NCBI RefSeq assembly: GCF_000613945.1
Contig: NZ_BAJY01000017.1
Location: forward strand, 1-54,329
Reading direction: 5' to 3'
Length of the DNA: 54,329 bases
From: Prevotella falsenii DSM 22864 = JCM 15124
Lineage (GTDB): Bacteria > Bacteroidota > Bacteroidia > Bacteroidales > Bacteroidaceae
Shown: piece after piece, positions 44,261 through 54,160 of the stretch
How the letters are laid out: the number at the start of each line of letters is the position of its first letter
Numbering within the stretch: position 1 is the first letter of the stretch
Position numbers and translations under genes: made by a program
Notes under the pieces: model-generated
The model's database searches: none
Told to the model about the DNA's origin: nothing
The model's input: the letters and a program-made list of their open reading frames with translations, nothing else

Positions 44261-44644
44261 TTATTGCACGATTAACGCTTTCTGCAACTGTTCGGGCTGT
44301 TCCGGGTAGAGGCGTATTTTGGTTTGCTGTTTCGTAGTGATGGTTAGTACAGGGTAGAACCGCTTCTTCCGAATGCTTACAGCTGCTATTTCGGAGAGCG
44401 GCAGCGTGCGTGTCTTCACTTCGTTCGTTGTTTTGTACGTCAGCAAGTTGCCTTCTATCTTTATTGTCATGCGGTAATAGTAGACGATATACATTGCCAT
44501 TATGGCTAAAAACCAGAAAATGGCGTAAAACGCAGTATCGTTTCCCCGTAAGAAATAGTGGTAAAAGGCGATAGCAAGAAGGTAAACGGCAATTGAAGCC
44601 AATGTCATTATGATTTTAAAGTTTCTATTTGTCCGATATGTCAT
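44261..44644 (-). CDS. small membrane protein with a PH-like domain
   Basis: 127 residues: two membrane helices (about 10-30 and 38-57), then a compact beta-rich domain (IEGNLLTYKTTNEVKTRTLP, then ISIRKKRFYPVLTITT-like) that resembles bacterial PH domains. The function is unknown. It is directly upstream of the Nim-like gene. Confidence 0.65.
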   Translation of the reverse strand: MTYRTNRNFKIIMTLASIAVYLLAIAFYHYFLRGNDTAFYAIFWFLAIMAMYIVYYYRMTIKIEGNLLTYKTTNEVKTRTLPLSEIAAVSIRKKRFYPVLTITTKQQTKIRLYPEQPEQLQKALIVQ

Positions 44645-45003
44645 AGATTTCTTATTTGTTTTTGCAAAAGTAATGAAAAACTTATAGTATCAAAACAATA
44701 TAGTTAATGATATTTAATGACAAACTAAACGTCGCTTCGTGATAGCACGATGCTACCCATTAAGCAGTGAAGTTGCTGATGTTCAGCATTCTTGGCGTTG
44801 CACGTGAAAAGTGGGCTTATTTAAAAACAATTTGCTCTTTGTGCAGAAAGCAGCCCTTCCCGGCGTGTTTCATGGATTGAAATTTAACCTTTGAAGACGT
44901 GTATTTAACATACGTTTAAATTCTTCTTGTATGGCAATGTAAGCCCACTTCGTAGGTAAAGCATAAAAAAGGCAAAAACAATAAGGAATTGCAAATAATT
45001 TAT
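44645..45003. other. 359-bp gap with a wide inverted repeat
   Basis: No gene is supported here. AAGTGGGCTTA (44809-44819) and TAAGCCCACTT (44940-44950) are exact inverted copies 142 bp apart, end to end. The same 11-mer occurs in the recA terminator loop (14449-14459). Confidence 0.4.
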
Positions 45004-45011
45004 TAAATTTG
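45004..45011 (+). promoter_or_regulatory. -7 box of lysS
   Basis: TAAATTTG, 36 bases before the ATG at 45048. It overlaps a TTG codon at 45009 that could otherwise be taken as the start. No well-spaced -33 box is seen. Confidence 0.5.
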
Positions 45012-45047
45012 CAAACCATAAAGATTATAATTCGATTAATAGAGAAA

Positions 45048-46778
45048 ATGAACGTTTTAGAATTATCAGAACAAGAGATTGTACGCCGTCAGAGCTTGCA
45101 GGAATTGCGCAATATGGGCATCGACCCATATCCGGCAGCAGAGTTTCCAACCAATGCTTACTCTACGGATATAAAGGCTGAATTTAACGAAGACGAGAAA
45201 CGCGAAGTCGTAATTGCAGGTCGCCTTATGGGACGCCGTGTAATGGGCAAGGCTTCGTTTGCAGAAATACAAGACAGCAAGGGCAGAATACAGGTTTACA
45301 TCACCCGCGATGAACTTTGCCCGAACGAGAATAAAGACCTTTACAACGTTGTTTTCAAGAAGTTGTTGGACATTGGCGACTTCATCGGAATCAAGGGTTA
45401 TGTGTTCAAGACACAGATGGGCGAGATTTCGGTGCACGCCGAAGAGCTCACCGTACTATCAAAGAGCTTGAAGCCACTGCCCGTTGTGAAGTATAAAGAC
45501 GGTGTGGCTTACGATAAATTCGACGACCCGGAGCTTCGCTATCGTCGCAGATACGTAGACTTGGTGGTGAACGATGGTGTGAAGGAAACGTTCCAAAAGC
45601 GTGCCACGGTGTTGAGAACCATGCGCCGTTTCTTCGACGATGCAGGTTACACCGAAGTGGAAACACCAACCTTGCAGACCATTGCGGGCGGTGCAAGTGC
45701 GCGTCCTTTCATCACACACTTCAATGCGCTGAACACCGAAATGTATATGCGCATCGCCACCGAGCTTTATTTGAAGCGACTCATCGTGGGTGGCTTTGAA
45801 GGCGTTTACGAGATTGGAAAGAACTTCCGCAACGAAGGTATGGACCGTTTCCATAATCCTGAGTTTACTTGCATGGAACTTTACGTGCAATACAAGGACT
45901 ATAATTGGATGATGAACTTTACCGAAAAGCTGATAGAAAAGATTTGCACGGAGGTGAACGGCAAGCCCGAAGTGCAGGTAGGCGACAATATCATCAGCTT
46001 TAAAGCACCGTTCCGCCGCCTTCCAATCCTCGATGCCATCAAGGAAAAGACCGGTTTCGACCTTTATGGAAAGTCGGAAGAGGAAATCCGCAACATCGCC
46101 GTGAACGAGCTGAAGCTCGAAGGCATCGACAGCAGCTTTGGTAAAGGCAAGCTCATCGACGAGATATTCGGCGAGTTCTGCGAAGGTACGTTCATACAAC
46201 CGACCTTTATTATCGACTATCCGGTTGAGATGTCGCCACTCACAAAGATGCACCGCTCTAAGCCGGGGCTTACCGAACGCTTCGAATTGATGGTGAACGG
46301 GAAGGAGCTTGCCAACGCTTACTCGGAATTGAACGACCCTATCGACCAAGAAGAACGCTTCAAAGAGCAAATGCGATTGGCAGACAACGGCGACGACGAA
46401 GCAATGGTTATCGACCAAGACTTCCTGCGTGCCCTGCAATACGGTATGCCGCCGACATCGGGTATCGGCATCGGTATCGACCGATTGGTGATGTTGATGA
46501 CAGGACAGGAGTACATTCAAGAGGTTCTGCTATTCCCCCAGATGAAGCCGGAAGCCAAAATGCCGCAGAGCAGCATAAAGGAATGGGCAGAAATAGGCGT
46601 ACCCGAAGAATGGGTTTACGTGTTGCGTAAGTGCGGTTTCAACCTCATACAGAATATTAAAGAGGAAAAAGCGCAGGGCTTACAGCAGAAACTTGGCGAA
46701 GTAAACAAGAAGTACAAGTTAGGATACGATAAGCCATCGGTTGATGAAATTCAACAATGGATTGACAAAGCACAATAA
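45048..46778 (+). CDS. lysS: lysyl-tRNA synthetase (class II)
   Basis: 576 residues. The OB-fold anticodon domain (about 60-150) has GRRVMGKASFAEIQDSKGRI. The class II core includes RYVDLVVND, motif 2 IGKNFRNEGMDRFHNPEFT and motif 3 GIGIGIDRLVMLMTG. A C-terminal extension of about 65 residues beyond the usual end is typical of Bacteroidetes LysS. It opens a lysS-gpsA-pgi run conserved in Bacteroidales. Confidence 0.97.
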   Translation: MNVLELSEQEIVRRQSLQELRNMGIDPYPAAEFPTNAYSTDIKAEFNEDEKREVVIAGRLMGRRVMGKASFAEIQDSKGRIQVYITRDELCPNENKDLYNVVFKKLLDIGDFIGIKGYVFKTQMGEISVHAEELTVLSKSLKPLPVVKYKDGVAYDKFDDPELRYRRRYVDLVVNDGVKETFQKRATVLRTMRRFFDDAGYTEVETPTLQTIAGGASARPFITHFNALNTEMYMRIATELYLKRLIVGGFEGVYEIGKNFRNEGMDRFHNPEFTCMELYVQYKDYNWMMNFTEKLIEKICTEVNGKPEVQVGDNIISFKAPFRRLPILDAIKEKTGFDLYGKSEEEIRNIAVNELKLEGIDSSFGKGKLIDEIFGEFCEGTFIQPTFIIDYPVEMSPLTKMHRSKPGLTERFELMVNGKELANAYSELNDPIDQEERFKEQMRLADNGDDEAMVIDQDFLRALQYGMPPTSGIGIGIDRLVMLMTGQEYIQEVLLFPQMKPEAKMPQSSIKEWAEIGVPEEWVYVLRKCGFNLIQNIKEEKAQGLQQKLGEVNKKYKLGYDKPSVDEIQQWIDKAQ

Positions 46779-46785
46779 CAAGAGA

Positions 46786-46808
46786 AAGGAAAGGCACTGC
46801 CTTTCCTT
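46786..46808. other. hairpin between lysS and gpsA
   Basis: AAGGAAAGGCA and TGCCTTTCCTT form an 11-bp palindrome with almost no loop, ending 11 bases before the gpsA ATG. There is no T-run; it may cover the gpsA start region or attenuate. Confidence 0.5.
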
Positions 46809-46819
46809 GATAAAAAGAC

Positions 46820-47815
46820 ATGTACGACGTAGGAAACATAGCAATCATCGGAAGCGGAAGCTGGGCTACAGCCATCGCCAAGATAGTGGTGGAACACACA
46901 CATCACATAGGTTGGTACTTTCGACGCGACGAGACAATAGAGCAATTTCGCAAGTTGGAGCACAATCCCACCTATCTGACAAGTGCTCATTTCGACACCA
47001 ACGAAATTCGTTTGTCGTCAGACATCAATCGTTTGGTGCAGGATTACGATACGCTTATCTTCGTAACACCATCGCCTTATCTGAAGGCTATATTAAAGAA
47101 AGTGAAGCACAAGTTGCACGATAAGTTCATCGTAACAGCCATTAAAGGCATTGTTCCGGACGAGAACTTGGTTTGCTCGGAATATTTCCGCAAGGTTATG
47201 AAGGTGCCGGAAGATAACTTAGCGGTCATAGGAGGACCATCGCATGCCGAAGAAGTGGCTATGGAACGCCTTACATACCTTACCGTAGGTTGCACCGATA
47301 CGCAGAAAGCGCATGCCTTGACCGAAGTATTGGTTTCCAATTACGTTAAAACAAAGGTGTCGCGCGATGTGCTCGGCATAGAATACGCTTCGGTCTTGAA
47401 GAATGTTTATGCCATTGCGTCGGGCATTTGTTCGGGTTTGCAGTACGGAGACAACTTTCAAGCAGTGATTATTTCAAATGCAATGCAGGAAATGGAACGG
47501 TTTCTTACCAGCATAAATCCCTTAGAGCGCAACATGGTAGACAGTGTTTATCTTGGCGACCAGCTCGTTACGGGATACAGCAACTTCAGCCGAAACCGCA
47601 CCTTCGGTATGATGATAGGAAAGGGATACAGCGTTAAGTCGGCACAAATGGAAATGGAAATGATTGCCGAAGGCTATTTCGGAACAAAGTGTATGAAGGA
47701 AATAAACCGACATTTGCACGTGAATATGCCTATCCTTGATGCCGTTTACAACATTCTGTACGAAGGTATAAGTCCCAAAGTAGAGATTAAATTATTAACA
47801 GATTCATTCAGGTAA
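46820..47815 (+). CDS. gpsA: NAD(P)-dependent glycerol-3-phosphate dehydrogenase
   Basis: 331 residues. The Rossmann motif is [47 protein letters not shown] and [14 protein letters not shown] follow, and the catalytic region is [21 protein letters not shown]. It makes sn-glycerol 3-phosphate from DHAP for phospholipids. The 7-bp gap to pgi shows cotranscription. Confidence 0.94.
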   Translation: MYDVGNIAIIGSGSWATAIAKIVVEHTHHIGWYFRRDETIEQFRKLEHNPTYLTSAHFDTNEIRLSSDINRLVQDYDTLIFVTPSPYLKAILKKVKHKLHDKFIVTAIKGIVPDENLVCSEYFRKVMKVPEDNLAVIGGPSHAEEVAMERLTYLTVGCTDTQKAHALTEVLVSNYVKTKVSRDVLGIEYASVLKNVYAIASGICSGLQYGDNFQAVIISNAMQEMERFLTSINPLERNMVDSVYLGDQLVTGYSNFSRNRTFGMMIGKGYSVKSAQMEMEMIAEGYFGTKCMKEINRHLHVNMPILDAVYNILYEGISPKVEIKLLTDSFR

Positions 47816-47822
47816 TACACAA

Positions 47823-49169
47823 ATGGAAAGTATTAAGTTAGACATTTCAAAAGCTGCTCAGGTGCTAAACCCGGGCACAATGGAGTCGTATGCACCACAG
47901 GTGGCAGCCGCACAAGAAGCATTGGAGAAGGCTACTTGCCTTGGCAACGACTTTTTAGGTTGGTTGCATCTGCCGATAAGCATCACGGAAGAGTTTATAA
48001 ACGAGGTAAATGGTGTTGCCGAAATTTTGCGCGAAAAGTGCGATTTTGTAGTGGTGGCAGGCATCGGAGGGTCTTATCTTGGTGCCCGTGCTATCATAGA
48101 AGCATTAGATAACAGCTTTGCATGGCTCTTGAACGACAAGAAGAACCCTACCATTCTTTATGCCGGCAACAACATCAGCGAAGATTATTTGTACGAACTC
48201 ACCGAGTTCCTGAAAGATAAACGCTTTGGTGTCATCAACATATCTAAGTCCGGAACAACTACAGAAACTGCTCTTGCTTTCCGTTTGTTGAAGAAGCAAT
48301 GCGAAAATCAGCGTGGAAAGAAAGAAGCAAAAGATGTTATCGTAGCCATAACCGACGCTGTAAAGGGTGCAGCACGTACGGCAGCAACACGCGAAGGTTA
48401 CAAAACTTTCGTTATTCCCGACAACGTTGGCGGTCGTTTCTCTGTGCTTACACCTGTTGGTTTGTTGCCTATCGCAGTGGCAGGCTTCGACATTCGGCAG
48501 CTTGTAAAAGGGGCGCAGGACATGGAAAAGGCAACGGGCGCAGACGCTCCATTTGCTCAGAACATTGCAGCACGCTATGCAGCCATTCGTCAAGCACTCT
48601 ATTCAGAGGCTGGAAAGAAGATAGAAATAATGGCAAACTTTCAGCCAAAGCTCCATTTTATGGCAGAATGGTGGAAGCAACTTTACGGTGAAAGCGAAGG
48701 AAAGAACCAAAAAGGCATTTTCCCTGCAGCGTGCGACTTTACCACCGACCTCCATTCTATGGGACAATGGATACAGGAAGGCGAACGTTCGATATTTGAA
48801 ACGGTGCTCTCTGTCGAAGAACCTAACAGAACATTGCTGTTCCCACACGACGACGAAAACCTTGATGGGCTGAACTTCCTCGAAGGAAAACGTGTGGACG
48901 AAGTAAACAAAATGGCTGAATTAGGTACACGCCTTGCACACGTCGATGGCGGTGTTCCAAACATTCGCATCAGCATTCCAAAGCTAAATGAGTACTATAT
49001 CGGACAGCTTATCTACTTTTTCGAGAAGGCTTGTGGTATCAGTGGCTTGGTACAACAAGTAAATCCGTTCAACCAGCCGGGTGTAGAGGCATACAAAAAG
49101 AATATGTTTGCCCTGCTCGACAAACCGGGTTACGAGGAAGAAAGCAAGGCTATCAGACAACGATTATGA
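47823..49169 (+). CDS. pgi: glucose-6-phosphate isomerase
   Basis: 448 residues, the length of the Gram-positive/Bacteroidetes type. [19 protein letters not shown] and [19 protein letters not shown] form the phosphosugar (SIS) site. [20 protein letters not shown] and the C-terminal [20 protein letters not shown] are the family signatures. It interconverts glucose 6-phosphate and fructose 6-phosphate. Confidence 0.96.
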   Translation: MESIKLDISKAAQVLNPGTMESYAPQVAAAQEALEKATCLGNDFLGWLHLPISITEEFINEVNGVAEILREKCDFVVVAGIGGSYLGARAIIEALDNSFAWLLNDKKNPTILYAGNNISEDYLYELTEFLKDKRFGVINISKSGTTTETALAFRLLKKQCENQRGKKEAKDVIVAITDAVKGAARTAATREGYKTFVIPDNVGGRFSVLTPVGLLPIAVAGFDIRQLVKGAQDMEKATGADAPFAQNIAARYAAIRQALYSEAGKKIEIMANFQPKLHFMAEWWKQLYGESEGKNQKGIFPAACDFTTDLHSMGQWIQEGERSIFETVLSVEEPNRTLLFPHDDENLDGLNFLEGKRVDEVNKMAELGTRLAHVDGGVPNIRISIPKLNEYYIGQLIYFFEKACGISGLVQQVNPFNQPGVEAYKKNMFALLDKPGYEEESKAIRQRL

Positions 49170-49229
49170 ACACAAAAACGCCCAATACCATTATTTTAAT
49201 GGGTTGGCGTTTTGGTTTTACAAGCAAAA

Positions 49230-49966
49230 ATGTTTCAAAAAGCAATCGCACAATACAACAAACAGGCAGAACAACCTTTTGCACCGAAGATTGTTCTTTT
49301 CGATATGGACGGTGTCCTCTACAACTCTATGCCCAACCACGCAAAGGCTTGGCAAAGGGCAATGGCTGAATTTGGAATTGTTTTCACTGCCGAAGACGCA
49401 TACGCAACGGAGGGCGCACGAGGCGTAGATACGGTGCGAAAGTATGCAAAGGCGCAGTTAGGAAAGGAACTGACTGAAGAAGAAGCGGCAGAAATGTACC
49501 AACTAAAGGCGCGCTACTTCCACGAAATGCCTGAAACAGACATCTTCGATGGCGTGAAAGACTTAATGCAGAAGATACAAGACAGTGGATTAAAGATAGG
49601 CATTGTAACGGGAAGTGCACAGCGACAGCTTATTAACAGACTGCTTTCCGACTTCAAAGACTTTATCAACGAAGCGCAAGTAACCACCGCTTTCGATGTA
49701 AAACGTGGCAAACCGAACCCCGACCCTTACCTTATAGGCTTACAAAAAGCAGGCAATTTCGCACCGTACGAAGGCATTGTCGTAGAGAATGCACCTTGGG
49801 AGTGCGTTCGGGCGTAGCAGCAGGGTGTTTCACGGTTGCCATCAATAGCGGTCCGCTGTCCGATACAGTCCTTCTCAACGAGGGAGCAAACATTCTTTTC
49901 GATACAATCAGCGACTTTTCCAATAGTTGGGAACAGCTGATGGCTTGCTGCAAACCAATGATATAA
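49230..49966 (+). CDS. HAD superfamily sugar-phosphate phosphatase/phosphomutase, frameshifted near 49796
   Basis: Repaired length is about 245 residues. Motif I VLFDMDGVLYNSMPNHAKAW has the nucleophile and the acid Asp. Motif II IGIVTGSAQ and the Lys of motif III in VKRGKPNPDPYLIGL follow. The frame then breaks: VVENAP should run into LGVRSGVAAGCFTVAINSG, which is present one base over and ends at 49966. One T of TTT is lost. The family includes beta-phosphoglucomutase-like enzymes and fits the pgi neighbour, but the substrate is unknown. Confidence 0.85.
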
Positions 49967-50063
49967 ACAGGTTGCAGCAAGAAAACGACCCCTATAAATA
50001 TAGCTTCTATTATTGCGCAAATACACTTGTTTGTGCACGTTTTATCGGTTTTTGTGCATTAAA

Positions 50064-50095
50064 TTTGTTTGATTTATAAAAAAATCGTACTTTTG
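50064..50095 (+). promoter_or_regulatory. promoter of the etf operon
   Basis: TTTG (50064-50067), 20 bases, TACTTTTG (50088-50095). It gives a leader of about 45 nt to the ATG at 50147 and excludes the upstream start at 50069. Confidence 0.82.
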
Positions 50096-50146
50096 CTACA
50101 CGAATTTAATGAAACAACGAGTATCTTAAACAACACATTATATAAT

Positions 50147-51016
50147 ATGAGTTTGAAAATTGTAGTACTTGCAAAGCAGGTACCTGACACACGAAATGTG
50201 GGAAAAGATGCCATGACGGCAGAAGGAACGGTGAACCGTGCCGCCTTGCCCGCTATCTTTAACCCAGAAGACTTGAATGCGCTTGAGCAGGCATTGCGAT
50301 TGAAAGAACAATATCCGGGTTCAACAGTGGGTATCCTTACAATGGGACCTCCACGAGCCGGCGAAATAATCCGTCAGGGTTTGTACCGTGGTGCTGATAC
50401 CGGATGGTTGCTGACCGACCGCAAATTTGCCGGTGCCGATACGCTTGCCACATCTTACGCTTTGGCTACTGCCATTCAGAAGATAGGCGATGTAGACCTT
50501 GTAATTGGTGGACGCCAAGCCATCGACGGCGATACGGCACAGGTTGGACCGCAGGTTGCACAGAAGTTAGGACTAAATCAGGTTACTTACGCTGAAGAAA
50601 TTCAGAAGATAGAAGACGGTAAGGCAACCATTCGCCGTATGATTGACGGCGGTGTAGAAACGGTTGAAGCCCCTCTGCCGGTGGTTGTAACCGTGAATGG
50701 CACAGCTGCTCCGGCACGTCCGTGCAACGTAAAGCTCGTGATGAAGTACAAATATGCAACCTGTCCTATGGAACGCACAGGCAAAGAACCTTGGGCAGAA
50801 CTCTTCGAGCAGCGTCCTTACCTTACATTAACCCAATGGTCGGTAGCCGATGTAGATGGCGATGAAGCGCAATGCGGACTTTCAGGTTCGCCAACAAAGG
50901 TGAAAACTGTGCAGAACATTGTGTTCCAAGCGAAAGAAAGCAAAACCATCAGTGGCTCGGACGAAGACATTGACGGCTTGATGAAAGAATTGTTGGACGA
51001 GAAGATAATAGGATAA
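50147..51016 (+). CDS. etfB: electron transfer flavoprotein beta subunit
   Basis: 289 residues. KIVVLAKQVPDTRNVGKDAM opens the protein, followed by AIFNPEDLNALEQALRLKEQ, VGILTMGPPRAGEIIRQGLY and DLVIGGRQAIDGDTAQVGPQ, the last being the nucleotide-binding signature. With EtfA it carries electrons from acyl-CoA dehydrogenase. The 3-bp gap to etfA gives near coupling. Confidence 0.95.
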   Translation: MSLKIVVLAKQVPDTRNVGKDAMTAEGTVNRAALPAIFNPEDLNALEQALRLKEQYPGSTVGILTMGPPRAGEIIRQGLYRGADTGWLLTDRKFAGADTLATSYALATAIQKIGDVDLVIGGRQAIDGDTAQVGPQVAQKLGLNQVTYAEEIQKIEDGKATIRRMIDGGVETVEAPLPVVVTVNGTAAPARPCNVKLVMKYKYATCPMERTGKEPWAELFEQRPYLTLTQWSVADVDGDEAQCGLSGSPTKVKTVQNIVFQAKESKTISGSDEDIDGLMKELLDEKIIG

Positions 51017-51019
51017 ACT

Positions 51020-52042
51020 ATGAATAACGTATTTGTATATTGCGAAATAGAGCAAGCAACGGTGCAGGAAGTATCGCAGGAATTGCTCACAAAAGGACGT
51101 AAACTCGCCAACCAATTAGGCGTAGAACTCCATGCCATCGTGGCGGGAACCGATATAAAAGGTAAGGTGGAAGACCAAATACTGCCATACGGAGTTGATA
51201 AACTCTTTGTGTTCGACGGCAAAGGATTGTTCCCTTACACATCAGCACCCCATACCGACATACTCGTAAACCTATTTAAGGAGGAGCAACCGCAGATTGC
51301 GCTCATGGGCGCAACGGTTATCGGGCGTGACTTAGGGCCTCGTGTGTCGTCGTCATTGACATCGGGTTTGACCGCCGACTGTACGCAACTTGAAATCGGT
51401 GAATACGACGACAAGAAGGCAGGAAAGCACTACGACAACATCTTATACCAAATTCGCCCTGCTTTCGGTGGCAATATCGTGGCTACAATCGTAAATCCCG
51501 ACCACCGTCCGCAAATGGCAACAGTCCGTTCGGGCGTTATGCAGAAAGCCATTTACGAAGGAACGGCAAAGCAAGAAGTGGTTTATCCCGAAGTAAGCAA
51601 GTATGTTGATGAGGCTGCATACGCCGTAAAGGTAATTGAACGACACGTCGAAGCAGCCCAAAACAACCTCAAGGGTGCCGCAATTGTTGTGGCAGGAGGT
51701 TACGGTGTAGGCTCGAAAGAAAACTTTGAAACGCTTTTCCAACTCGCCGATGTATTGCACGCCGAGGTGGGCGCATCGCGCGCAGCGGTAGATGCGGGCT
51801 GGATACCGACCGATCGGCAAGTAGGGCAGACCGGTGTTACCGTTCACCCGAAGGTATATATTGCCTGTGGCATTTCAGGACAGATACAACACATTGCCGG
51901 TATGCAGGATTCGGGCATCATTATTTCCATCAACAGCGACCCGGAAGCACCCATCAACCAAATTGCCGACTATGTTATCAACGGCGATGTAGGCGAAGTG
52001 CTGCCCAAAATGATTAAGTATTACAAGCAAAACAGTAAGTAA
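51020..52042 (+). CDS. etfA: electron transfer flavoprotein alpha subunit
   Basis: 340 residues. The C-terminal FAD domain contains IVVAGGYGVGSKENFETLFQ, GASRAAVDAGWIPTDRQVGQTG and YIACGISGQIQHIAGMQDSG, then IISINSDPEAPINQIADY. The N-terminal domain includes LMGATVIGRDLGPRVSSSLT. No ETF-quinone oxidoreductase gene is in the window. Confidence 0.96.
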   Translation: MNNVFVYCEIEQATVQEVSQELLTKGRKLANQLGVELHAIVAGTDIKGKVEDQILPYGVDKLFVFDGKGLFPYTSAPHTDILVNLFKEEQPQIALMGATVIGRDLGPRVSSSLTSGLTADCTQLEIGEYDDKKAGKHYDNILYQIRPAFGGNIVATIVNPDHRPQMATVRSGVMQKAIYEGTAKQEVVYPEVSKYVDEAAYAVKVIERHVEAAQNNLKGAAIVVAGGYGVGSKENFETLFQLADVLHAEVGASRAAVDAGWIPTDRQVGQTGVTVHPKVYIACGISGQIQHIAGMQDSGIIISINSDPEAPINQIADYVINGDVGEVLPKMIKYYKQNSK

Positions 52043-52061
52043 CAGAAGAGGAGAAACAGAC

Positions 52062-53788
52062 ATGGCAAATTATTATACAGACCAACCGGAGATAGCGTTC
52101 CACTTGGAACACCCTCTGATGAAGCGAATTGTTGAGCTGAAAGAACGCAATTACGCTGATAAGGACAAGTACGACGACGCTCCCGTAAACTACGAGGACG
52201 CCATAGAAAACTATAAACGCATTCTCGATATTACGGGCGATGTGGCAGCAAACATCATCGAACCCAATTCGGAAGCTGTGGATTTGGAAGGTCCGCACCT
52301 CATCGACAACCGCATGCACTATGCAAGCAAGACCTACGAAAACCTTGACGCTACCCGCAAAGCAGGACTTTGGGGTGTCAGCATGCCCCGCCAATACGGT
52401 GGTTTGAACCTCCCCAACGTGGTGTTCTCTATGCTTTCAGAGATGATTTCGTCTGCCGACGGCGGCTTCCAAAACATCTGGTCGTTGCAGTCGTGCATCG
52501 ACACGCTCTATGAATTTGGCAACGACGAGCAGCGCGCTAAGTATATACCTCGCATTTGCAACGGCGAAACCATGTCGATGGACTTGACCGAGCCTGATGC
52601 AGGTTCCGACTTGCAGCGCGTAATGCTCAAGGCGACATTCGACGAGAAAGAGAATTGCTGGCGACTGAACGGTGTAAAGCGTTTCATTACCAACGGCGAC
52701 TCCGACATTCACTTGGTGCTTGCCCGTTCGGAAGAGGCACGCACGACGGTCGCGGACTGTCTATGTTTATCTACGACAAGCGCGACGGAGGTGTTGATGT
52801 GCGCCATATAGAGCATAAACTCGGTATTCACGGTTCGCCAACTTGCGAGTTGGTTTACAAAAATGCGAAAGCCGAACTCTGCGGAAACACCCGTATGGGA
52901 CTTATCAAGTACGTTATGGCACTCATGAACGGTGCCCGTCTTGGCATTGCCGCGCAGAGTGTAGGGCTTTCAAGCGAAGCCTATAAAGAGGGATTGAACT
53001 ATGCCAAGGAGCGTGCACAGTTTGGAAAGAAAATCATTACTTTCCCTGCTGTCTACGATATGCTTTCTCGCATGAAGGCAAAACTCGATGCCGGTCGTTC
53101 GCTGCTCTATCAAACAGCACGCTATGTAGACATTTACAAGGCATTGGAAGACATTGCACGCGACCAAAAGCTGACACCGGAGGAACGCCAAGAAATGAAG
53201 CAATACACTCGTTTAGCCGATGCGTTCACACCATTGGCAAAGGGTATCAACTCCGAATATGCCAACCAGAACGCTTACGACTCTATTTCCATTCACGGCG
53301 GTTCGGGTTTCATCATGGAATACAAGTGCCAACGCCTTTATCGCGATGCGCGTATCTTCTCTATTTACGAAGGCACGACACAGTTGCAGGTGGTGGCTGC
53401 GGTGCGCTATATAACCAACGGAACCTATCTCAACATCATGAAAGAAATGTTGGAAAGCGAAGTTTGCGACTGCATGAAAGACTTGAAGGTGCGTGTAGAA
53501 CGCCTTGTTGCGCTTTACGAAGAGGCTTTGGAGAAGGTGAAGGCAAGCGAATGCCAAGACACCATCGACTTCCTTGCACGTCGTTTGTATAACATGACAG
53601 CCGGCATCGTGGAGTCGTTGCTCCTTATCGCAGATGCAAGCAAGGCACCGGAACTGTTCGAAAAGTCGGCAAACGTGTTTGTCCGTATGACCGAAGAAGA
53701 AGTTGCAGGCAGCGTAGCTTATATTAAGGCATTCGACTGTAATGAGCTTAAATACTTCAAAACAGCACCGGAAGAAGCTGTTCAGTAA
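52062..53788 (+). CDS. acyl-CoA dehydrogenase, frameshifted near 52736
   Basis: Repaired length is about 575 residues. The N-terminal and middle domains include SMPRQYGGLNLPNVVFSMLS, MSMDLTEPDAGSDLQ and, after the shift, GRGLSMFIYDKRDGGVDVRH. The C-terminal flavin domain has GAQSVGLSSEAYKEGLNYAK-like and YANQNAYDSISIHGGSGFIM, YRDARIFSIYEGTTQLQ, and an extra C-terminal helical domain as in the long ACAD subgroup. A G is missing from GGG at 52736. Paired with etfBA, it probably passes acyl-CoA electrons to ETF. Confidence 0.92.
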
Positions 53789-53821
53789 AAATAGAGAGCT
53801 TTAAAAAGTTAAATAAAACAA

Positions 53822-53859
53822 AGGCAGCTAAGCGGTTATGCTTGGCTGCCTCTTTTTTT
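53822..53859 (+). terminator. terminator of the etf-acyl-CoA dehydrogenase operon
   Basis: AGGCAGCTAAGC / GCTTGGCTGCCT is followed by CTTTTTTT. Confidence 0.9.
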
Positions 53860-53929
53860 CTCAGCACAATAGTGCAGCTTTTCTTTCTCGTTTACAAGGG
53901 ATTATGCGTGCCAAGGCGTTTCCCTGTTA

Positions 53930-54020
53930 AATTACTTACACGTAAAGAAATATTTATTTACGTGTAAGTAAATATTTCTTTACGTGTAGAAAAATATTTA
54001 TTTACGTGTAAATAATTTAG
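53930..54020. repeat. 22-bp-period array, class 2 (ACGTGTA), copy R4
   Basis: Heptamers at 53938 (ACACGTA), 53960, 53982 and 54004 (ACGTGTA), exactly 22 bp apart. All three linkers contain AAATATTT, with 8-bp palindrome symmetry. Confidence 0.87.
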
Positions 54021-54135
54021 TGTAGTTTTAAAGAAGAACGATAAAACCCTCGTTTTGTGCGTAAAAACACACAAGTAAGCAAGATTGGTTTAGAAATTTT
54101 AAAGAATAAATTTCGAGTATATATGCAAATGTTCA

Positions 54136-54143
54136 TATCTTTG
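54136..54143 (+). promoter_or_regulatory. -7 box near the right edge
   Basis: TATCTTTG lies 18 bases before an ATG at 54161. TTTC about 20 bases upstream could be a weak -33. Confidence 0.45.
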
Positions 54144-54160
54144 TGTCAGATTATTTAGAT

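Noticed and set aside
45009..45047. TTG start for lysS
   Set aside because: The codon overlaps the -7 box, and the ATG at 45048 gives the usual N-terminus.
45459..46520. Long minus-strand open frame inside lysS (also 10352-11392 minus, 31449-32444 minus, 7737-8468 minus)
   Set aside because: These are antisense shadows of genes with clear family motifs, Cys/His/Arg-rich and without recognisable domains.
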